The position numbers and the translations under genes were made by a program. 64,000 nucleotides of DNA, from NCBI GenBank assembly GCA_947594855.1, contig CANQEL010000002.1, positions 124,001-188,000 on the forward strand, read 5' to 3'. The first letter of the stretch is position 1. Each line of letters begins with the position of its first letter. The notes under the pieces were generated by a model, which searched no databases, was not told the origin of the DNA, and saw only the letters and a program-made list of their open reading frames with translations. Positions 56,025 through 64,000 of the stretch are shown piece after piece. Source of the stretch: an uncultured Lachnospiraceae bacterium (lineage in GTDB: Bacteria; Bacillota; Clostridia; Lachnospirales; Lachnospiraceae).

Positions 56025-56826
56025 GATTAGAACAGCTGATAATGGAGTAAAATATATTACGTTTGGTTTATTTGACAGGGCAGGATTGAAACATGGGTTT
56101 TCTACAAGTGTAGGCGGAGTTAGCCCCGATATGTACCAGAGTATGAATCTTGGTTTTAACAGAGGCGATTCATATGATAATGTGATAACTAACCACAGGC
56201 TGTTTGCAGAAGCTGTAGGTTATGAATACAAAAAGACGGTTCTGTCTGACCAGATTCATGAAACACATATAGCGCATGTAACTGAGGCTGATGCCGGAAC
56301 GGGAATGGATGGCAATGGCGGTATCAAAGGCATGGACGGGCTTATTACTGATGTGCCCGGTATACCGTTAATGACATTTTACGCTGACTGTGTTCCGCTT
56401 TTTTTCTATGACCCTGTGAAAAAGGTAGCAGCGGCCGCGCACTCAGGCTGGAGAGGAACAGTAAGTAAAATAGGAAATGTTATGGTTGATAAATTAGTTT
56501 CTGATAATGGCTGTAAAAGAGAAGATATTCTTGCGGTAATAGGTCCTTCGATATGTAAGAACTGTTATGAAGTAAGCGGGGATGTAGCCGAAAAGTTTGC
56601 CATGTCATTTCCTGACGATATAGATAATATTGCATTTAAGAAAGGTAACGGTAAATATATGCTTGACCTCTGGGAGGCAAACAGACATGTCCTTGTATCA
56701 TCGGGTATTAAAGAGGAAAATCTGGAAATTGCAGGAATATGTACTTTCCATAATCCCGGACTTATGATATCGCACAGAAAAACGGGTGGTATAAGGGGAA
56801 GTATGGCCGGTGTGGTTGTGTTATAA
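56014..56826 (+). CDS. pgeF: Purine nucleoside phosphorylase / laccase-domain protein (PgeF/YfiH)
   Basis: About 270 residues from TTG 56014, which has AAGGAG 12 bases upstream inside the amidase gene; an upstream ATG at 55978 gives an N-terminal extension that simply re-reads the amidase end. Zinc-site motifs: QIHETHIAHV, FYADCVPLFF and AHSGWRGT; GPSICKNCYEV follows. YfiH-type enzymes act on purine nucleosides and have been linked to removing misincorporated peptidoglycan residues; the location behind an amidase gene fits a wall link. Confidence 0.9.
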   Translation: MATKIRTADNGVKYITFGLFDRAGLKHGFSTSVGGVSPDMYQSMNLGFNRGDSYDNVITNHRLFAEAVGYEYKKTVLSDQIHETHIAHVTEADAGTGMDGNGGIKGMDGLITDVPGIPLMTFYADCVPLFFYDPVKKVAAAAHSGWRGTVSKIGNVMVDKLVSDNGCKREDILAVIGPSICKNCYEVSGDVAEKFAMSFPDDIDNIAFKKGNGKYMLDLWEANRHVLVSSGIKEENLEIAGICTFHNPGLMISHRKTGGIRGSMAGVVVL

Positions 56827-56833
56827 TTTTTTC

Positions 56834-56862
56834 TTGAAATAACCAAAGTGTTGTGATAGAAT
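56834..56862 (+). promoter_or_regulatory. Promoter of the tRNA-Thr gene
   Basis: TTGAAA (56834-56839), 17-base spacer, TAGAAT (56857-56862), ten bases before the tRNA. Confidence 0.65.
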
Positions 56863-56871
56863 AATCTAAGT

Positions 56872-56944
56872 GCCGTTATAGCACAGTAGGTAGTGCGACG
56901 CACTCGTAATGCGTAGGTCACCGGTTCGAATCCGGTTAACGGCT
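56872..56944 (+). tRNA. tRNA-Thr (anticodon CGU)
   Basis: 73 bases. Acceptor stem GCCGTTA/TAACGGC with discriminator T, D arm GCAC/GTGC, anticodon stem ACGCA/TGCGT with loop CTCGTAA (anticodon CGT, reading ACG), T arm ACCGG-TTCGAAT-CCGGT. No CCA is encoded. A terminator follows directly, so it is a single-gene unit. Confidence 0.95.
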
Positions 56945-56946
56945 TA

Positions 56947-56984
56947 CCCTCAAACTTTTATTTTATAAGGGTTTGGGGGTTTTT
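56947..56984 (+). terminator. Terminator after tRNA-Thr
   Basis: CCCTCAAAC (56947-56955) pairs with GTTTGGGGG (56971-56979) with one G-U, then TTTTT. Confidence 0.75.
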
Positions 56985-57016
56985 GAATTATATAAAGACT
57001 GTAACGGGGGATTATA

Positions 57017-57721
57017 ATGGAAAATGTTATAAAAATACAGGAACATTTCTGGATAATTGATGAAGGCGGTGTCCGTTCTTTTCTGTTTGAAGGAAAAGAA
57101 AAAGCTATGCTTATAGACACGGGTTTTGGTTCACTTCCGGTAAAAAATATAACGGAGGGACTGACTGATAAAGATGTATTTCTTGTAAATACGCATACGG
57201 ATAAAGATCACACAGGATGCAATAAAGATTTTACAACTATATATATGCATCCGGCTGAAATGGAGCATTATAAAAATGCGCTTCCTAAAGGATGCAGTAT
57301 GAATAATGTGTTTCCGCTGTGGGAGGGTGATATAATTGATTTGGGATACTGGAGATTTGAAGTTGTACTAACGCCGGGACATACGCCGGGAAGCATAATG
57401 CTTCTGGAGCGGGATAAGAGAATGCTTATTTCAGGGGATACGGTACAAGACGGAGATATTTTTATGTTTGGCGCAGGCCGTAATATAGAAGCATTTATGA
57501 GCAGTCTTGAAAAAGTAATATCAATGTCCGGTTCTTTTGATACAATATGGCCTTCTCATGGAAGCTGTCCCGTAGAGAAAAATATTGTTCCTGCAATTCT
57601 TTGCGGGGCTAAAGATTTACTGGCAGGAAAACTTGAAGAGCAGGAACCTCCATGGCCTATGCCGTGTAAAAAGTATGTGTGTGATGCGGCTGGATTTTTA
57701 TATGATGGTAAGATACAATAG
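57017..57721 (+). CDS. MBL-fold metallo-hydrolase
   Basis: 234 residues. The metal-binding signature NTHTDKDHTGC is a His-x-His-like variant (Thr-His-x-Asp-x-Asp-His), with further ligands in LTPGHTPGS and ISGDTVQDG and a final His in WPSHGSC. This fits glyoxalase-II-like or lactonase-like MBL hydrolases; the substrate is unknown. The first metal position (often His) should be checked, since the sequence reads HTDKDH. ATG follows GGGGG. Confidence 0.88.
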   Translation: MENVIKIQEHFWIIDEGGVRSFLFEGKEKAMLIDTGFGSLPVKNITEGLTDKDVFLVNTHTDKDHTGCNKDFTTIYMHPAEMEHYKNALPKGCSMNNVFPLWEGDIIDLGYWRFEVVLTPGHTPGSIMLLERDKRMLISGDTVQDGDIFMFGAGRNIEAFMSSLEKVISMSGSFDTIWPSHGSCPVEKNIVPAILCGAKDLLAGKLEEQEPPWPMPCKKYVCDAAGFLYDGKIQ

Positions 57722-57747
57722 AAAAAAGGATATTTACGGGGGCAGTC

Positions 57748-59121
57748 ATGAAAATTAAAGAATATCTGGGAGATAGGACTTTTTACAGAAATACTGCAGT
57801 TATAGCGATTCCTATAGCGCTTCAGAGCCTTATTACAATAGGAGTCAATCTGATTGACAATATTATGCTGGGTTCTCTGGGAGAGATACCGCTTTCCGCA
57901 TCGTCTCTGGCGGTGCAGTACATAGGATTTTATAATATATGCTGTATGGGGCTTGGAATGGGAGCATCGGTACTTGTATCAAGATTCTGGGGAATGAAGG
58001 ATATTCCGTCCCTTAGAAAGACAATTACCCTTATGTTAAGATTTACAATTCTGATAGGAATGATATTTACGCTTACGGCAGCGATTATTCCGTCGGGAAT
58101 TATGCATATGTATTCAAATGAAGGACCGGTTGTTGAACAGGGGGTATTATATCTGAGGTGGTCAATACCCTGTTTTCTGCTTATGGGATTATCTACAACG
58201 TGTACTATCGCATTAAGAAGTATGGGGCAGACAAAAATACCGCTTGTGGGTTCATGCGTTGCGTTTGGAATAAATATATTTGCCAACTGGATATTTATTT
58301 TTGGAAATCTTGGAGCTCCGCGTATGGAAATTGCGGGGGCTGCGCTTGGAACGCTTATAGCACGAATATTTGAATTTGCTTTTAACTGTGGATATCTTAT
58401 GATAGTAGATAAGAAAGCCGGTTACAGGATAAAACATCTGTTTATGCATTGCGGAGATATGATGCATGATTATGTTACGATAAGTATACCGGTACTCGTG
58501 AGTGATACGCTTTTGGGACTTGGCGTAAATGCAGTAGCAATGGTAATGGGGCGTATAGGTTCGGTATTTGTTGCCGCCAATGCGATTACTACGGTTACAC
58601 AGCAGCTTAGCACGGTGCTTATTTCGGGAATATCACAGGCAGGATGTATTGTTACGGGACATTATCTTGGAGCCGGGGATTATGAAAAAGCAAAAAAACA
58701 GGGCTGGACATTTCTTATATTTGGTTTTGCCATAGGAATGGCTGCCGGCATATTTATAATGGTAACGGGAGATTTCATAATAAGTTTCTATAATATTACT
58801 GATGAAACAAGGCGTATTGCTGGGGAACTTATGAAGGCTATAGGATTTATAGTTATTTTCCAGTCGGCCAATTCAATTATTACAAAAGGTGTGCTGCGTG
58901 GAGGAGGAGATACGAAGTGTCTTATGATTGCAGATAATATATTCCTGTGGGTAATGTCAATACCGCTCGGATATCTTGCAGGACTGTATTTTCATATGCC
59001 GCCGTTCTGGATATATTTCTTCCTGAAAATTGACCAGTTTCTGAAAGCGTTCTGGTGTATATGGAGACTGAAAAGCGGTAAATGGATTAAAAAAATAAAC
59101 GGCCACCCTGTGGCTGAATAA
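57748..59121 (+). CDS. MATE-family efflux transporter
   Basis: 457 residues with twelve membrane helices in two homologous halves. NLIDNIMLGSLGEIPLSASS near the N-terminus and QSANSIITKGVLRGGGDT in the second half are MATE hallmarks. These pumps export cations or drugs using Na+ or H+. It follows the MBL gene by 26 bases and may share its transcript. Confidence 0.92.
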   Translation: MKIKEYLGDRTFYRNTAVIAIPIALQSLITIGVNLIDNIMLGSLGEIPLSASSLAVQYIGFYNICCMGLGMGASVLVSRFWGMKDIPSLRKTITLMLRFTILIGMIFTLTAAIIPSGIMHMYSNEGPVVEQGVLYLRWSIPCFLLMGLSTTCTIALRSMGQTKIPLVGSCVAFGINIFANWIFIFGNLGAPRMEIAGAALGTLIARIFEFAFNCGYLMIVDKKAGYRIKHLFMHCGDMMHDYVTISIPVLVSDTLLGLGVNAVAMVMGRIGSVFVAANAITTVTQQLSTVLISGISQAGCIVTGHYLGAGDYEKAKKQGWTFLIFGFAIGMAAGIFIMVTGDFIISFYNITDETRRIAGELMKAIGFIVIFQSANSIITKGVLRGGGDTKCLMIADNIFLWVMSIPLGYLAGLYFHMPPFWIYFFLKIDQFLKAFWCIWRLKSGKWIKKINGHPVAE

Positions 59122-59137
59122 TATAGGGGGATTTTAA

Positions 59138-60649
59138 ATGATAAGAGTAGCAAAAACTAAAAATGGTATTGTTGAAGGTATTCCTGCAGCGGACCCAAGG
59201 ATAACGGCATTTAAGGGTATTCCGTTTGCAGCGCCTCCGGTAGGAGAGAACAGATGGCGCGCGCCGCAGCCCTGCAAAGACTGGGAAGGCGTTCTTAAGG
59301 CGTATTGTTTTGCACCTATAGCGATGCAGGACACTCCAGGACTGGGTGATGATATATACTGCCGTGAGTGGCACGTAGATCCTGATATTCCGATGAGTGA
59401 AGACTGTCTGTATCTTAATATATGGACAAGTGCAAAAAGTACGGATGAAAAACAGCCTGTAGTAGTATGGTATTATGGCGGAGGATTACAGTGGGGATAT
59501 CCTTCAGAAATGGAATTTGACGGTGAGAGGCTTGCAAGGAGAGGAATAATTGTAGTAACTGTGAATTACAGAATAAATGTTTTTGGATTTATGGCGCATC
59601 CTGAACTTACAAGCAGACAGCCTGATGCACCTGCCAATTTCGGAAGCCTTGACCAGCAGGCGGGACTAAGATGGGTTTATGATAATATTGCCGCTTTCGG
59701 CGGAGACCCTGACAATATTACGGTTGCAGGCCAGTCAGCAGGCGGCGGAAGCGTTATGAGCCAGATAACATGTCCTGCCAATTTTGATATTATTAAGAAA
59801 GCTATTGTACAGAGCGCAATGATACGCGACCCGTATGATGACAATGGCGGTGTGGGTAAACCTGAGCCATTATGCGAAGCTGAAAAGAACGGACAGGATT
59901 TCCTTGAATTTATGGGAGTGTCAGGTATAGAGGAAGCAAGAAAACTGGATGCATTTTATATCCGCGCCAAATATGCAGAGTATGCCGCATCACACAGAAG
60001 AATGTTTACGGTACTTGACAACCGTTTCTGTACGGGAGATCCGCTTAAGCTGTTTGCAGAAGGAAAATGCGCAGATATCCCTGTGATGGCAGGAAATACC
60101 GCTGATGAATTTCCTAATATGATACCTGCAGATTCAATGGAAGAATTTAAAGAAAAAGCAAAGCAGATATTTGGGGATAAGGCGGATGAATTTATAAAAG
60201 CAGCGTCTGAGGCAGGAAAGGATAAACCGCCGTATGCTAAGGTAAACGGGATTGAGTGTACTGTAAAAGCGCTTTTCAGAATGAGAAAAAAGGACTGCTA
60301 TTATTACAGGTTTGATACAGACATACCGGGATATGATAATCCGGGAACTTTTCATTCGTCTGAACTTTGGTTTTTCTTTGAAACGCTTGCAAAGTGCTGG
60401 CGCCCATTTAAGGGACGCCATTATGATCTTGCAAGACAGATGTGTAATTACTGGAGTAATTTCGTAAAGACAGGCAATCCGAATGGCGTTGACAATGACG
60501 GAACTCCTATGCCGGAGTGGAAGCCTTACAGCGAGGCTTCTCCGTGTGATATGGTATTTGGTAAAAACGGCGCCGAACCTGACAATGCAAAGGATGATGA
60601 TTTTAAGGAGTTTTTGATAAGGCATATTACCGGTAAAATTGTAAGGTAA
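59138..60649 (+). CDS. Type B carboxylesterase
   Basis: 503 residues. Nucleophile Ser200 in GQSAGGGS; oxyanion loop YYGGGLQWGYPSEMEFDG; EDCLYLNIW is the family signature. No signal peptide, so it is cytoplasmic. Substrates may be acetylated or feruloylated sugars given the nearby xylanase, but that is inference. Starts after GGGGG, 16 bases from the MATE gene. Confidence 0.92.
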   Translation: MIRVAKTKNGIVEGIPAADPRITAFKGIPFAAPPVGENRWRAPQPCKDWEGVLKAYCFAPIAMQDTPGLGDDIYCREWHVDPDIPMSEDCLYLNIWTSAKSTDEKQPVVVWYYGGGLQWGYPSEMEFDGERLARRGIIVVTVNYRINVFGFMAHPELTSRQPDAPANFGSLDQQAGLRWVYDNIAAFGGDPDNITVAGQSAGGGSVMSQITCPANFDIIKKAIVQSAMIRDPYDDNGGVGKPEPLCEAEKNGQDFLEFMGVSGIEEARKLDAFYIRAKYAEYAASHRRMFTVLDNRFCTGDPLKLFAEGKCADIPVMAGNTADEFPNMIPADSMEEFKEKAKQIFGDKADEFIKAASEAGKDKPPYAKVNGIECTVKALFRMRKKDCYYYRFDTDIPGYDNPGTFHSSELWFFFETLAKCWRPFKGRHYDLARQMCNYWSNFVKTGNPNGVDNDGTPMPEWKPYSEASPCDMVFGKNGAEPDNAKDDDFKEFLIRHITGKIVR

Positions 60650-60660
60650 GGAGGATTATA

Positions 60661-61599
60661 ATGGATGATATAAATGATATTGTTTACAGCATTATTAATG
60701 ATTATGAGCAGAAACGTACAATAGACAGGATGGATATTTTTAATAAGCCTGATAAAAATATCATTATTGATATGGTTGATAAGTTGATTAGAATTGTTTA
60801 TCCGGGATATTACAGGGAAAAAAATTATAAGGTAATTAATGTACAGAACAATATATCGGTTATTATTGAAGATGTGCTGTATAACCTGAAAAAACAGATT
60901 GAGATAGTGCTTAATAATACAGAATCAGACAGAGGCAGCAAAGAAGAAACAGAAGTTATTGCTGAAAAGATAAGCACGGAATTCCTTAAGACGATACCAA
61001 AGGTCAGGGAATATGTGGAAACTGATGTGCAGGCGGCATTTGAGGGAGATCCTGCAGCCAAGAGCAGAGAGGAGATTATATTCTGCTATCCAGGACTTTA
61101 TGCAATAACGGTGCAAAGGCTTGCGCATGAACTGTATCTGCTTCATGTACCGCTGATTCCGCGTATTATGACAGAGGTTGCGCATTCACAGACCGGAATA
61201 GACATTCATCCGGGGGCGACCATAGGCAAATACTTTTTCATAGATCATGGAACCGGAATAGTAGTAGGAGAGACTACCGTTATAGGAGAACATGTAAAAG
61301 TATACCAGGGAGTTACGCTTGGAGCATTATCCACGAGAGGCGGACAGAATCTGAGGGATAAGAAACGTCATCCTACTATTGAAGATTATGTCACGATATA
61401 TTCCGGAGCGTCAATCCTTGGCGGAGAGACAGTTATCGGAAATAATGTTGTTATAGGCGGTAATGCATTTATTACTACCTCGGTAACTGCCGGTACAAAG
61501 GTCAGTGTGAAAAATCCTGAACTGCAGCTTATGAAGGATGATAATTCAATTCAGAAGATGGATTTGGAACAGGATGAACCGTGGTTTTATGTTATATAA
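60661..61599 (+). CDS. cysE: Serine O-acetyltransferase (CysE/EpsC type)
   Basis: 312 residues. Makes O-acetylserine for cysteine synthesis. An N-terminal helical domain of about 160 residues is followed by the left-handed beta-helix with hexapeptide repeats (IDIHPGATIGKYFFIDHGTG, VVGETTVIGEHVKVYQGVTL and IEDYVTIYSGASILGGETV). The length matches the long EpsC-like forms. AAGGAGG precedes the ATG, 11 bases after the esterase gene. Confidence 0.93.
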   Translation: MDDINDIVYSIINDYEQKRTIDRMDIFNKPDKNIIIDMVDKLIRIVYPGYYREKNYKVINVQNNISVIIEDVLYNLKKQIEIVLNNTESDRGSKEETEVIAEKISTEFLKTIPKVREYVETDVQAAFEGDPAAKSREEIIFCYPGLYAITVQRLAHELYLLHVPLIPRIMTEVAHSQTGIDIHPGATIGKYFFIDHGTGIVVGETTVIGEHVKVYQGVTLGALSTRGGQNLRDKKRHPTIEDYVTIYSGASILGGETVIGNNVVIGGNAFITTSVTAGTKVSVKNPELQLMKDDNSIQKMDLEQDEPWFYVI

Positions 61600-61745
61600 T
61601 AATTATAGCAGTAAATCTTTATCTTTATAAATTAATAAAATTATAATAAAAAATAAATGCTTTATATACAAATAAACACGAAAAATATTATATAATAAAA
61701 ATGTATTTTGCGTAAAATTAAAAAATAAAATACGGAGGGGATTTA

Positions 61746-64000
61746 ATGAAATTAAAGCAAAAGACAGCTTGCCTTCTTGCAGCAGCTATGGTTATCGCTT
61801 CATTTGGCGGTATTGGTACTGCACAAAATGCATCTGCGGCGCCTAAGACACCTAAGCTTAGTACTGCTAAAAAGACTGTAAGTCCTGGCAAGTCATTTAC
61901 ACTTAAGATTAAAAAGAAAGGTATTAAAGTTACTAAAACAACATGGAAGACAAGTAAAAGTAAGATTGCTTCAGTTGCGAAGAAGTCTAAGACATCAGCG
62001 AAGATAAAGGCTAAAAAGGAAGGTTCTGCAAAAATTACCGCTGTAGTAAAATATAAAGCGGGCGGCAAGAGCGCAAGTAAGAAACTTACATGCAAAGTTA
62101 CTGTTAAAAATAGCGGAGCCAAAACACCCGTAAATACGAATACTAATCAGGGTCAGAATACACCTCAGACACAGACCGCGGCTCCGACGCCTGTACCTAC
62201 ACCTGCACCATATTATTATGACTATGGATATTTTGCAATGTATGATTGTGACAAGGCAGACAAGCAGGATAATGTTTTTGTAAACTTTGTATTGTCCGAT
62301 TCATGGCAGATTAATACAAAATTATCTGCTATAGAGTCACTTGATTTTGAGGTTGATTCAACAAAAGAGCTTAATATTGATTTGTATGTTGCCGATTATG
62401 ACTGCGATATGGCAAATGCCAAAAAGATTACAACAATCACTACCAATGGAACAAGAGGTCAGGGTATATCGCTTACCGACGAGATTAAAGGTAATTCTGA
62501 TATAGCGGCGCTTGATTCAACAAATAACGGAATGATATCTTTTGGATTTGCAGCGCAGGAGACGTCAGGCCAGTTTGTAATTCATGATATGTATGTAAAT
62601 TATTACAATAACAATAAAAAGCAGACGTCTCACCACAAAGCCGCAATCAGTGTTGTAACATCAGCGCTTGGTTCGGTAAAGACACAGTACAATGCAGATA
62701 AAAAGGCGGCTGATGACGCTGACCAGGATTTTAGCGAAACACTTGAAGATTATATGGCTAAGAAGCCGGAAGGCATGTTTGAGGCAAGGCCGAAAGATTC
62801 TTCGGCTGCAATTAATAATTACGACAGCCTTGCAAAGATTACGGAAGCTAAAGGTTATAAGTTCGGTACATGCGTTACATATAACCAGATAAAGAATGAC
62901 CCTGAATTCTGCAAGCTTCTTGCGCATCACTGCGACAGTATTACTGCAATGAATGAATTTAAGGCATATTCACTTCTGGATGAAGATGCTACGCTGGCTG
63001 AGTATGCGAAAAATCCTGATGATGAAACATGTATGCCTGTAATGAAATATGACAAGGCGGATTTCCTGTGTGAATGGGCGCGTGATAACGGACTTAAGAT
63101 AAGGGGCCATGCTCTTGTATGGGATAATTCCATGGAAGAAAACCATAAGTGGTTCTTTACAAAAGGATATAAGCAGGACGGCGGTGAATATGCTTCTAAT
63201 GAAATATGCCGTAAGAGGCTTGAATATTATGTTAACCAGGTTATGAGACATTTCCAGGAAAAATATCCTGATGTTGTATACTGCTGGGACGTAGTTAATG
63301 AAGGTATTGATGAAGGCAGCAGTGATAAGCTTAAAGTAAGACAGAGCCGTATGGGACAGAACCCGTTCTATTATCACTGCTCATCAGAAGCTAACGGAGC
63401 CGGTGACAATTATATTAAATTCACATTTGAATGTGCATATGAAGCGCGTGAAAAGCTGATTGATGATGGTTTGCTTACTTCAAGGGATAAGATTGAACTT
63501 GTTTATAATGACTTTAATATTATAGATATCTATGGAGAAGCTAAACGGGGCTATGTAAAAAATCTGATTGCAGACCTCAACAGCGGTGATAAGCAGCTTG
63601 TTGATGCGGTAGGATGCCAGGGATATCTCGGAGGATATCGGAAGCAGGAAGGATGTCTTGATCCCCAGTGGGTAACAAGGACAACCGAAACGATTAAAAT
63701 GTTCTCCGATATGCAGCCAAGCGTACATGTACAGCTTACCGAGATGGCAATGCGTAACTTTGATTATGACTACATGGATGAGCATGGAGATTATGCAGCT
63801 AAGCTGTTTGAAGGACTTGCAAATATCAATTCAGAAACAAACAATGCTTTCACAAGTATGTCAATATGGGCATTCATAGACGACCCGGTTATGAACAAGG
63901 TTGAAGAGAGTTTTGACTATTGGCAGTATGGACCGTTCAGTGGAATGTTCGATGACGTGTACAGGGTTAAGCCTGCATTTGAAAATGCTTACAGGATACT
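61746..64000 (+). CDS. Secreted GH10 endo-1,4-beta-xylanase, 3' end beyond window
   Basis: 751 codons visible, open at the window end. Signal peptide about 1-33 (hydrophobic core, NASAA cut region). An Ig-like (Big_2-type) domain spans about 35-120 (LSTAKKTVSPGKSFTLKIK), then a Thr/Pro linker (about 122-155), a probable carbohydrate-binding or beta-sandwich domain (about 158-300), then the GH10 barrel from about 305. GH10 features: RGHALVWDN, acid/base Glu519 in WDVVNEG, LVYNDFNI, nucleophile Glu666 in QLTEMAM, and SIWAFIDD. It is secreted to cut xylan. GGAGGGG precedes ATG 61746. The 146-base upstream region is very AT-rich with no clear promoter match. Confidence 0.9.
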   Translation, partial: MKLKQKTACLLAAAMVIASFGGIGTAQNASAAPKTPKLSTAKKTVSPGKSFTLKIKKKGIKVTKTTWKTSKSKIASVAKKSKTSAKIKAKKEGSAKITAVVKYKAGGKSASKKLTCKVTVKNSGAKTPVNTNTNQGQNTPQTQTAAPTPVPTPAPYYYDYGYFAMYDCDKADKQDNVFVNFVLSDSWQINTKLSAIESLDFEVDSTKELNIDLYVADYDCDMANAKKITTITTNGTRGQGISLTDEIKGNSDIAALDSTNNGMISFGFAAQETSGQFVIHDMYVNYYNNNKKQTSHHKAAISVVTSALGSVKTQYNADKKAADDADQDFSETLEDYMAKKPEGMFEARPKDSSAAINNYDSLAKITEAKGYKFGTCVTYNQIKNDPEFCKLLAHHCDSITAMNEFKAYSLLDEDATLAEYAKNPDDETCMPVMKYDKADFLCEWARDNGLKIRGHALVWDNSMEENHKWFFTKGYKQDGGEYASNEICRKRLEYYVNQVMRHFQEKYPDVVYCWDVVNEGIDEGSSDKLKVRQSRMGQNPFYYHCSSEANGAGDNYIKFTFECAYEAREKLIDDGLLTSRDKIELVYNDFNIIDIYGEAKRGYVKNLIADLNSGDKQLVDAVGCQGYLGGYRKQEGCLDPQWVTRTTETIKMFSDMQPSVHVQLTEMAMRNFDYDYMDEHGDYAAKLFEGLANINSETNNAFTSMSIWAFIDDPVMNKVEESFDYWQYGPFSGMFDDVYRVKPAFENAYRI

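Overview
The window looks like chromosomal DNA of a low-GC gut or rumen Clostridia, most probably Lachnospiraceae. The reasons are strong AGGAGG-type ribosome binding sites, a continuous S10-spc-alpha ribosomal protein cluster that runs on into ecfA1-ecfA2-ecfT-truA-rplM-rpsI, a Cys4 adenylate kinase, a zinc-type S14, many GTG/TTG starts, and a fibrolytic gene set (GH10 xylanase, GH2 beta-galactosidase, type B esterase). The family assignment is inference from gene content; no 16S rRNA is present.

Layout. 1-3.4 kb: the end of an accessory region with three co-directional genes of unknown function (the first cut by the window edge), then small cysteine-containing or degenerate ORFs. 3.5-6.8 kb: GNAT acetyltransferase, a TPM-domain membrane protein, a zinc-ribbon membrane protein and an rRNA-methyltransferase-like gene. 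6.8-23.2 kb: the ribosomal protein cluster rpsJ to rplQ, including secY, adk, map, infA, rpmJ and rpoA. It has a consensus promoter and a structured leader before rpsJ, a hairpin between secY and adk, and a second promoter and leader around rpmJ/rpsM. 23.2-26.5 kb: an ECF transporter energizing module and truA. 26.5-28.4 kb: a one-gene island carrying an AIPR-family protein with an Mrr-like nuclease motif, flanked by 18/19-bp direct repeats that include the truA stop codon. 28.4-29.5 kb: rplM-rpsI with their own consensus promoter and a strong terminator.

29.5-37.2 kb is a variable region. It holds a frameshifted membrane ferredoxin gene behind a 43-bp perfect palindrome, a beta-class DNA methyltransferase with DHPW in place of DPPW translationally coupled to a DpnI-type endonuclease, a P-loop kinase, small membrane proteins, a LysR gene divergent from a frameshifted EamA transporter, a TetR-CPBP protease operon, and a decayed Rpn-type nuclease. 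37.2-42.5 kb: LiaF-like and DUF4097-like envelope proteins, two SAM methyltransferases, and an ECF sigma/anti-sigma/membrane protein set. 42.5-47 kb: parE-parC on the minus strand, followed by a 117-bp multi-branched palindromic element. 47-64 kb: lacZ, a secreted LRR protein, an EF-G/TetM-like GTPase fused to a Rae1/YacP-like NYN nuclease, an acyltransferase, a cell wall amidase, pgeF, tRNA-Thr(CGU), an MBL hydrolase, a MATE pump, an esterase, cysE, and the first 751 codons of a GH10 xylanase.

The three most notable systems are: (1) the AIPR island placed precisely between truA and the rplM promoter; (2) DpnI, which cuts only methylated GATC, co-expressed with a DNA methyltransferase of atypical catalytic motif; and (3) the fusion of a ribosome-binding GTPase to an A-site mRNA endonuclease-like domain, which suggests a one-polypeptide ribosome rescue or quality-control factor. 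All functions are read from sequence motifs and family knowledge; no database search was run.
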